Assembly: GCA_020832455.1 (NCBI GenBank)
Contig: JAFIEQ010000031.1
Coordinates: 1 to 35,009 of the forward strand
Reading direction: 5' to 3'
DNA from: Nitriliruptoraceae bacterium
GTDB taxonomy: Bacteria; Actinomycetota; Nitriliruptoria; Nitriliruptorales; Nitriliruptoraceae
DNA length: 35,009 nucleotides
The notes below the pieces were generated by a model. It was not told the origin of the DNA. It made no database searches and was given only the letters and a program-made list of their open reading frames with translations. Each line of letters starts with the position of its first letter. The first letter of the stretch is position 1. This document shows, piece after piece, positions 30,346-35,009 of this stretch. Position numbers and translations under genes: made by a program.

Positions 30346-30725
30346 GCCGACTCCCCCGTGCCTACCCACACTGAGACGATGGCGCCCTGGCGGGAGGGCG
30401 CCCGGCTCGGCTGGTACCCGACGCGGCGGATCTGCCGGCGCCGGGCAGCCGCGTTCATCAAGGCCCCGAGCGCATGCGGCGACGACGCCAACGCACGGCC
30501 GCACCGGTCGGTCACGTCGTCGATGGTAAACTCGCGGCCGGTGAGGGCCAGCCGCCGGATCGTCTCCTCGGCTGCGACCTTCCAGCGCACGTCGGCGCCG
30601 TGAATGGCCCGGGCCATGCCCTCGGCCTTGGCGTCCTCGATGTCGAACAGGCTGATCGAGCCCTCAAGGTCAGGTTCAGCGTGGGGGCGGGAGCGGGGGC
30701 GGGCCGACTGCATCGGATCGTTCAT
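30342..30725 (-). CDS. Winged-helix-like phage replication-region protein
   Basis: A 127-aa protein. After a basic, disordered start it has ISLFDIEDAKAEGMARA and a likely winged-helix region TIDDVTDRCGRALASSPHALG, ending RRVGYQPSRAPSRQGAIVSVW. Similar small proteins precede replication genes in actinophages; the exact role is unknown. The ATG at 30725 has AAGG upstream. It overlaps the DnaB-N gene by four bases. Confidence 0.65.
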   Translation of the reverse strand: MNDPMQSARPRSRPHAEPDLEGSISLFDIEDAKAEGMARAIHGADVRWKVAAEETIRRLALTGREFTIDDVTDRCGRALASSPHALGALMNAAARRRQIRRVGYQPSRAPSRQGAIVSVWVGTGESA

Positions 30726-30832
30726 GGGTGAGCCTTCGGACGGAGCGGACGGGGCGGGCGGGAGCGGGTCGTCCTGACTTGCTGTGGAGGCGCGCCCCTG
30801 CGGGGGTGCGTCCGTCCGTCCGTTGGTCGTGC

Positions 30833-31048
30833 TCAGGCGATGCGGCGATGCTGGTCGTGCTGGTCGTCGTCGGCGCCGAGCATCCGCAGCAGGGCGGGCA
30901 CGGGCACGACGACGCGTCGGCCGAAGGTCAGCGAGGGGATCTCACCTGCCTTGACCGCGGCGTAGGCGGCGTTGCGGGACAGGCCGAGCACGGCGCCGGC
31001 CTCGGCGACCGTCACGGTCGTGTGCTCGCGGAGCTCATCGAGGGTCAT
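30833..31048 (-). CDS. Excisionase-like (MerR/HTH_17) protein
   Basis: A 71-aa protein with the helix-turn-helix-wing typical of AlpA/Xis proteins: TVAEAGAVLGLSRNAAYAAV, then AGEIPSLTFGRRVVVPVPALL. Such proteins bend att-site DNA to direct excision and may regulate transcription. The start at 31048 overlaps the XRE repressor stop (ATGA). A natural target is the GGTACG repeat set near the left att site. Confidence 0.82.
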   Translation of the reverse strand: MTLDELREHTTVTVAEAGAVLGLSRNAAYAAVKAGEIPSLTFGRRVVVPVPALLRMLGADDDQHDQHRRIA

Positions 31049-31290
31049 GACGGTTCCCCGTCGTCGAGCAACCCCAGCACCCTCATGTAGGGCTCGAGGA
31101 GTTCGGGCGACGGGTTGCGGCTCCCCGACTCCCACCGGGCGACTGTCACTCGGTGGACGCCGAGAACCTCGGCCACTTGATCTTGAGACAGGCCGAGTCG
31201 GCGACGCAGGAGGCGCCGGTCCGGGGCGTCTGGCAGGGCGCGACGAAGGCGGGCCTTGGCCAGGTGTTGACGGAGCAAGGTTTCGTTCAT
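31045..31290 (-). CDS. XRE-family repressor-like regulator
   Basis: An 81-aa regulator with a clear Cro/C1-type helix-turn-helix, LGLSQDQVAEVLGVHRVTVARWESG, written in part, then NPSPELLEPYMRVLGLL. ATG 31290 is preferred; an in-frame Met seven codons upstream lies in the operator region. It diverges from the plus-strand gene at 31405 across a repeat-rich control region, a layout like a phage lysis/lysogeny switch. Confidence 0.85.
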   Translation of the reverse strand: MNETLLRQHLAKARLRRALPDAPDRRLLRRRLGLSQDQVAEVLGVHRVTVARWESGSRNPSPELLEPYMRVLGLLDDGEPS

Positions 31291-31310
31291 GGCCACGATG
31301 GTGGTACCCA

Positions 31311-31397
31311 CGTCACGGTATTGACAAGCATCCGGCTCGACCTGAGTTCAATACCTCGCGTCACGCTATTGACTAGGGGGCACCCATCCGGTTACAT
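31311..31397. promoter_or_regulatory. Divergent control region with operator repeats
   Basis: CGTCACGGTATTGACAAG (31311-31328) recurs as CGTCACGCTATTGACTAG (31359-31376), 16 of 18 identical. GTATTGA (31318-31324) also has an inverse copy TCAATAC (31348-31354). TTGACT (31369-31374), a 17-bp spacer and TTACAT (31392-31397) form the plus-strand promoter, whose start would fall on the ATG at 31405. The adjacent XRE protein is the likely ligand. Confidence 0.75.
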
Positions 31398-31404
31398 CGC
31401 TGGT

Positions 31405-32100
31405 ATGGCTATCACCTACGACGTGTCCACGACCCCCGACGATGCCGAGTGGCGCGTCCGGGGGGTGCTGTACGTCTACGGCGCCCAGGGGCCGTGGTGC
31501 GTGTTCGCCGTGGTGTCCCCGCAGCGGGCCTTCGACGTGATCGAGCTGCGGGTCATCCCGATCGAGAACACGGTCGTGCGCAGCAACCCGGACGAGCTGC
31601 ACGGCTTCGATGAGGCCCACCTGCCGACGGTCCAGAACTCCCGCGGCGAGTGGTCCGGGGAACCCGGGCTCGTCCCCCAGCGCGGAGGCATCCCGTCTCG
31701 ACTACTTCGCTCGATCCGGGAGCGAGACATCCAGGACGCGGCCCGCGCCTGGATGGTCCATCACGGATTGGCCGAGGGGCGCACCGATCCGCAATGGGTC
31801 AGAGCCGCTCAGGCCGCGGTAGCCGATGAGCGGCTGCTGGACGAACTCAAGCCCGACCAGCGCCTCGCGCTCGTGGCCGCCCGCTACGTGGCCCTCGTGG
31901 ATGCTGGCGAGGTCAGGCCGAACGCGCTCCTCTCCGAGCAGTTCGACCGCTCGCCCGAGTGGGTCGCGCAGGAGGTGTACCGAGCCCGCCAGCGGGGCCT
32001 CCTCGAGCCGCGCAAACCCGGGAGGGGCCAAGCCATAGGCCGGCTGACCGAGACAGCCCGATCCATCCTCGACGACCTCGACCAGGAGCACGACCGATGA
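31405..32100 (+). CDS. Hypothetical protein with C-terminal HTH-like region
   Basis: A 231-aa protein of unknown family. The N-terminal half is beta-rich (EWRVRGVLYVYGAQGPWCVFAV). The C-terminal half is helical (DELKPDQRLALVAARYVALV, then SEQFDRSPEWVAQEVYRARQRGLL), resembling a helix-turn-helix. Its promoter -10 ends seven bases before the ATG, so the transcript is probably leaderless. It overlaps the integrase start (ATGA), so the two are made together. It may regulate or assist integration. Confidence 0.72.
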   Translation: MAITYDVSTTPDDAEWRVRGVLYVYGAQGPWCVFAVVSPQRAFDVIELRVIPIENTVVRSNPDELHGFDEAHLPTVQNSRGEWSGEPGLVPQRGGIPSRLLRSIRERDIQDAARAWMVHHGLAEGRTDPQWVRAAQAAVADERLLDELKPDQRLALVAARYVALVDAGEVRPNALLSEQFDRSPEWVAQEVYRARQRGLLEPRKPGRGQAIGRLTETARSILDDLDQEHDR

Positions 32101-33338
32101 ACCACCAACGCCAAGGATCCGTGTTCCGTCGCTGCACCACCTGCGGCACGAACCTCACGGGGCAGCGTCGCGACGGAGCCGTGCGCGCCGACCTGCACGC
32201 CGAGGGGCCTTGCGAGGGCACCCGTTCCTCGTGGGCCTACGTCGTCGACGTCAACGCACCCGGCGCCCCCCGCGAGCAGCGCAGGGCGGGCGGCTTCGCG
32301 ACGAAGGCGGAGGCGCTCGAAGCCGCGACCGAGCTGCAACGCACCCGCCGCGACGGCACCCACGTCGAGCCCTCGAAGCTGACCCTCGGCGCCTACCTCG
32401 ACGGGTGGCTCGAGGTCGTCCGCTCGAAGCGCGCCCCCGCCACCTACGAGGCCCGACGGCATCACATCGCCTACGTCCGACATGCAGGCATCGCAGACAT
32501 CCCGGTGCAGTCGCTCACCGAGCAGCACGTCGAGCAGATGGCCGTGCGCCTCGCCGAGAGCGGGCGACTGCGCGGCGAGGGCGGCCTGTCGGCGCGCTCG
32601 ATCAAGGACGTGTGCACGACCCTCACGACCGCGCTCAACGACGCGGTGCGACAACGCCTCATCCAGCGCAACGTCGCCGAGGGCGCACGCCGCGGCGAGG
32701 CCGCAACGCAGGGCGCCGACAAGGTGTTCGCGTGGACCGCTGACGAACTCAGGCAGTGGCTCGACGCCGTAGCCGACGACGAGCTCGGGCCGCTCTGGCG
32801 GTTCCTCGCGTTCACGGGGGCGCGCCGGGGTGAGGCTCTCGCCATCCGCGACCGCGACATCGACCTCGCGGCGGGCACGGCCACGATCAACCGCGCCGCA
32901 GGCCGCGACCTCGACGGGGAGCTCGCCTACCGACCGCCCAAGACGGCTCGTGGGCGCCGCACCATCGACCTCGATGCCGAGACGGTGCGTGTGCTGCGCG
33001 AGGCGCGACAGAGCCGCACCGTGGTCGCGCTCGGGGCCAGTGACAGCCGTCTCGCCTTCACGCTGCCAGACGGGGAGCCGGTGAGCGCCTACGGCCTGCG
33101 CGCCCGCTTCGCGACGACGGTCAAGCGAGCCAAGGTCCCCCGGATCACGCCCCACGGCCTGCGGCACACACACGCATCCCTGCTGCTCGCATCGGGCGTG
33201 CCGCTGCACGTCGTCTCACGACGGCTCGGCCACGCCAACGAGGCGTTCACGGCCAAGACCTACGCGCACGTGCTCAACGGCCAGGGCGCCGAGGCGGCAG
33301 CCAAGCTGGCCGGACTCATCGACCGGGAGGCGCAGTGA
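32097..33338 (+). CDS. int: Tyrosine site-specific integrase
   Basis: A 413-aa phage-type tyrosine recombinase. The N-terminus has a Cys-containing CTTCGTNLTG region and an AP2-like arm-binding segment with GGFATKAEALEAATEL. The core-binding domain spans about 95-200. Catalytic residues are visible: Arg243 in TGARRGEAL, Lys282 in PPKTARGRR, His353 and Arg356 in HGLRHTHAS, His379 in RRLGHA and nucleophile Tyr389 in KTYAHV. It lies next to the intact tRNA-Ala, its likely attachment target. All catalytic residues are present, so it is probably active. Confidence 0.95.
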   Translation: MNHQRQGSVFRRCTTCGTNLTGQRRDGAVRADLHAEGPCEGTRSSWAYVVDVNAPGAPREQRRAGGFATKAEALEAATELQRTRRDGTHVEPSKLTLGAYLDGWLEVVRSKRAPATYEARRHHIAYVRHAGIADIPVQSLTEQHVEQMAVRLAESGRLRGEGGLSARSIKDVCTTLTTALNDAVRQRLIQRNVAEGARRGEAATQGADKVFAWTADELRQWLDAVADDELGPLWRFLAFTGARRGEALAIRDRDIDLAAGTATINRAAGRDLDGELAYRPPKTARGRRTIDLDAETVRVLREARQSRTVVALGASDSRLAFTLPDGEPVSAYGLRARFATTVKRAKVPRITPHGLRHTHASLLLASGVPLHVVSRRLGHANEAFTAKTYAHVLNGQGAEAAAKLAGLIDREAQ

Positions 33339-33802
33339 TGGACCTGGCCACGTTCTACCGCGCATGGGATGACGCCAAGGGCGAGCTGCTGACGATCCCG
33401 ATGCTCGTCCCGTACCTGAGCGGGCCCGGGGGCTACCCCGACCCGTCTCGGGCCAGCTCCCTGTCCGTGGAGGTGACCAACGCTGCACGGCTCGACGTCG
33501 AGGTGGGACCGGGGCACGACATGGCTCCCGGATCCAACGTGGTCCACACGGCGACCCTGAGCGGCTTCGAGACGCCCGAGCAGGGGCAGGGCGACTACAC
33601 GCTCCACGCCGAGCTCCTCGACGTGTTCATGGCGGCCGCGAGCCCAGGAGTCGACGGCCTGCTCCGCGAGCTCATGCGCGAACGCCTGGTCACGACCGCC
33701 AAGGCCGATCTCCCAGGGGTCGCGTTCGTCGCCACCTCCACCGCCTACGCCCACCGTGAGGCGGCGCCTGTCATTCGAGCGACGTTCGCGGCCGCGGTCT
33801 AG
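33338..33802 (+). CDS. Hypothetical protein downstream of integrase
   Basis: A 154-aa soluble protein of unknown function. It begins MDLATFYRAWDDAKGELLTI and has beta-rich segments (SVEVTNAARLDVEVGPG, and VVHTATLSGFETPEQGQGDY). GGGAGG stands before the ATG at 33338, which forms a TGATG overlap with the integrase stop; a GTG three bases earlier is possible. It is the last gene of element 2 before its right arm repeats. Confidence 0.65.
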   Translation: MDLATFYRAWDDAKGELLTIPMLVPYLSGPGGYPDPSRASSLSVEVTNAARLDVEVGPGHDMAPGSNVVHTATLSGFETPEQGQGDYTLHAELLDVFMAAASPGVDGLLRELMRERLVTTAKADLPGVAFVATSTAYAHREAAPVIRATFAAAV

Positions 33803-33854
33803 TGCGCTGGCCGCAACCGTTCTCGGGGGCCTTGGTCACGGCTGCCTGCGCGTC

Positions 33855-33874
33855 TGTGACCATTCTGTGACCAT
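33855..33874. repeat. Paired arm-type repeat, element 2 right
   Basis: TGTGACCAT occurs at 33855-33863 and 33866-33874, 11 bp apart, 44 bases inside att site C. It repeats the pair at 19790-19809 in the same orientation. These are probable integrase arm sites. Confidence 0.62.
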
Positions 33875-33895
33875 TGCGGCCCCCGGAAACGCAGA

Positions 33896-33915
33896 AACCG
33901 CCCCGAAGGGCGGTT
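33896..33915. terminator. tRNA-Ala terminator hairpin supplied by element 2
   Basis: AACCGCCC (33896-33903) pairs with GGGCGGTT (33908-33915) around a CGAA tetraloop, five bases beyond the tRNA CCA end. The same CGAA loop closes the hairpin at site B. Being inside element 2, it replaced the original terminator on integration. Confidence 0.75.
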
Positions 33916-33917
33916 CC

Positions 33918-33964
33918 CGTGGTGGAGGTGATCGGATTTGAACCGACGGCCCCTTCGTTGCGAA
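33918..33964. repeat. Att site C: right boundary inside intact tRNA-Ala
   Basis: Identical over 47 bases to site A and 45 of 47 to site B. It covers the tRNA from the anticodon loop to the CCA end plus three bases. Crossover must lie within this stretch. Confidence 0.85.
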
Positions 33965-33996
33965 CGAAGTGCTCTGCCAGGCTGAGCTACACCCCC
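33923..33996 (-). tRNA. tRNA-Ala (CGC anticodon)
   Basis: The minus strand folds as a complete 74-base tRNA. The acceptor GGGGGTG pairs with CACCTCC and includes G3-U70, the alanine identity pair. The anticodon arm is CTTCG-TTCGCAA-CGAAG with anticodon CGC (codon GCG), and the T-arm is GTCGG-TTCAAAT-CCGAT. The CCA end is encoded just downstream (33922-33920). TACCAT on the minus strand at 34043-34038 is a possible -10. Its 3' half comes from element 2, so its function depends on the element's end. Confidence 0.95.
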
Positions 33997-34147
33997 AGGT
34001 GCGCCGCACGACGAACGGGCCGCCGGGCGAGCGCGGATGGTAGCCGTGCCGCTGCGGCGTGGCGAACGAGCCCGCGCCGGCGCACGTGGGGCCGACCGTC
34101 GCTCGCAGCCGGGTGACCGGAGCCCACCCGGACGCCCGCGGAACCGC

Positions 34148-34840
34148 CTACGGCGCGCCCCGCTCCAGCGCCGCGCGGTGCGCCTCCAGCGCCTGCACGA
34201 GGTCGCGTTGCCCGGCCGCGGTGGTCAGGTCCCCCCGGGTGCGTTCCGTGATGGCGCGCGCCGCGTCGGTCGCCCGACGCAGCCCGCGGGTCAGCCCATC
34301 GGGGGCGTCGATGCTGGTCAGCACCGACAGGATGTCCTGCATCAGCGCCAGCAACCGCTCGGCATCGTCGAGGTCGCCGCTGCGGACCCGGTCCAGCGCC
34401 GCGCGCCGCAGCTCGCCCACCGTCTCCGCGAGCCCGTGCAACCAGGCCAGGTCGTCCACGCCGGTCGCATCGGGACCGCCGATCGCGGCACCGGCCACCG
34501 CCGTGCGGGTCAGCACCGCTTCGGCGACCTCCTTGGCCGCGTCGTCGATGAACCCGGCGTGGCGGACCTGCGGGTGGTCATCGGTGGCCTCGAGCGCGCG
34601 GGCGAGGTGCGCCCGCGCCTGCCCGATCAGCTCGTCCGCGCGGGGGTCCTCCCCACGGTGGACCGCACGGATCGCGTTCGCGGCCGCCCGGATGGCGTCA
34701 CGGCTCGCGGCGAGCCCGGTCTCCCGCGCCTCTTGCCGGGTGACGAACCGCGCCCGGACCGGTTCGCTCAACGCGAGCAGGTCGTCACCGGCCGCCGCCG
34801 CGCCACGGCGTGCGCCCGCATCCGACCCCGCCTCCGGCAC
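34148..34840 (-). CDS. Translin-family protein
   Basis: A 230-aa all-helical protein. The segment DAPDGLTRGLRRATDAARAI followed by TERTRGDL closely resembles the translin/TRAX family motif known from archaea and eukaryotes (DYPDAITGGLRRRTDVARG-like), preceded by LLALMQDILSVLTSI. Family members bind or cut single-stranded RNA; the role in bacteria is unclear. The start is GTG 34840, three bases after the stop of the upstream partial gene, so the two are probably coupled. It is chromosomal, beyond the tRNA. Confidence 0.65.
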   Translation of the reverse strand: MPEAGSDAGARRGAAAAGDDLLALSEPVRARFVTRQEARETGLAASRDAIRAAANAIRAVHRGEDPRADELIGQARAHLARALEATDDHPQVRHAGFIDDAAKEVAEAVLTRTAVAGAAIGGPDATGVDDLAWLHGLAETVGELRRAALDRVRSGDLDDAERLLALMQDILSVLTSIDAPDGLTRGLRRATDAARAITERTRGDLTTAAGQRDLVQALEAHRAALERGAP

Positions 34841-34843
34841 GCC

Positions 34844-34975
34844 TCAGGCGTCCCAGCGACGCAGCCGCACGGTCGTGGAACCGGCCCACGGCTCCGAGGC
34901 CCCCACGGCCGCGGCCCTGGGCTGCGTCGCGCGGTCGGTCAAGTCGATTACCGTGCTCTGACGGGGCAGGTCCAG
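34844..34975 (-). CDS. 3' end of an upstream gene (partial)
   Basis: An open frame ending STTVRLRRWDA, with STVIDLTDRATQPRAAAVGA before it. It reads like the C-terminus of a protein. No start is visible, and a stop at 34976 followed by a C-run suggests sequence error at the contig end. The three-base gap to the translin-like gene supports a real upstream gene. Confidence 0.35.
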   Translation of the reverse strand: MDLPRQSTVIDLTDRATQPRAAAVGASEPWAGSTTVRLRRWDA

Positions 34976-34980
34976 TTAGG

Positions 34981-35009
34981 CGCCCCCCCCCCCGGCCGCC
35001 TCACGCTGG
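34981..35009. other. C-run at right window edge
   Basis: A run of about twelve C interrupts otherwise normal sequence, like the left edge. It is probably a low-quality assembly end. Confidence 0.5.

Larger units (their letters stand above)
19614..33964. mobile_element. Integrative element 2 (phage-like, tyrosine integrase)
   Basis: Bounded by tRNA-Ala 3'-end repeats B and C, with an integrase next to the intact tRNA. It carries paired TGTGACCAT repeats inside both ends, an XRE/excisionase control region, a replication module and a minus-strand operon with a 1,488-aa protein. No terminase, portal, capsid or tail genes are recognisable, so it is a satellite, plasmid-like or deleted prophage element rather than a complete phage. 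Confidence 0.8.

Noticed and set aside
1-35009. CRISPR array
   Set aside because: No set of regularly spaced repeats with unique spacers was found; the short repeats seen are att, arm, operator or iteron-like.

Overview
The window is very GC-rich and actinobacterial in character. It has a WhiB-family protein, many GTG starts, ATGA/GTGA gene overlaps and at least two leaderless promoters. The acidic, Asp/Glu-rich lipoprotein linker would suit a salt-adapted lineage such as Nitriliruptoria, but that placement is inference. Both ends run into C homopolymers, so the window may be a whole assembly contig with poor ends.

Region 1 (about 130-14,111) is chromosomal and looks like an undescribed RiPP locus with metal-uptake features. 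A tightly overlapped plus-strand operon encodes two ABC half-transporters, a 43-aa acidic-leader peptide behind a perfect Shine-Dalgarno sequence (the likely precursor), an RRE/degenerate E1-like leader-binding protein, a CocE-type hydrolase, two YcaO proteins and an S9 peptidase. A metal-complex-type substrate-binding lipoprotein and a MATE exporter face outward at the two ends, and a methyltransferase follows. The same palindrome, built on GGAATnATTCC, lies in both divergent promoter regions (about 1,285 and 13,279), so one regulator probably controls the whole locus. My working model is a ribosomally made, azol(in)e-bearing metallophore or other exported/imported peptide.

Region 2 (14,196-33,964) is a tandem array of two integrative elements in the 3' end of a tRNA-Ala(CGC) gene. 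The gene is intact at the right, and displaced 3' ends remain at 14,196 and 19,614. Element 1 (14.2-19.6 kb) carries a HigBA toxin-antitoxin pair and an operon with a secreted peptide, a lipoprotein, a peptidoglycan-binding adaptor and a MacB-like ABC exporter. It has its own paired GTGTACTT end repeats but no recognisable integrase.

Element 2 (19.6-33.9 kb) is phage-like. It carries a tyrosine integrase, excisionase-like and XRE regulators around a divergent control region, a replication module (DnaB-N protein, AAA_25 ATPase with iteron-like repeats), several Cys-rich small proteins, and a minus-strand operon ending in a 1,488-aa orphan protein and a WhiB protein. No terminase, capsid, portal or tail genes are recognisable. 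Two LexA-box-like sites suggest SOS control. Paired TGTGACCAT repeats at both ends are probable integrase arm sites.

Region 3 (34.0-35.0 kb) is chromosome again: a translin-family protein preceded by the 3' end of another gene.
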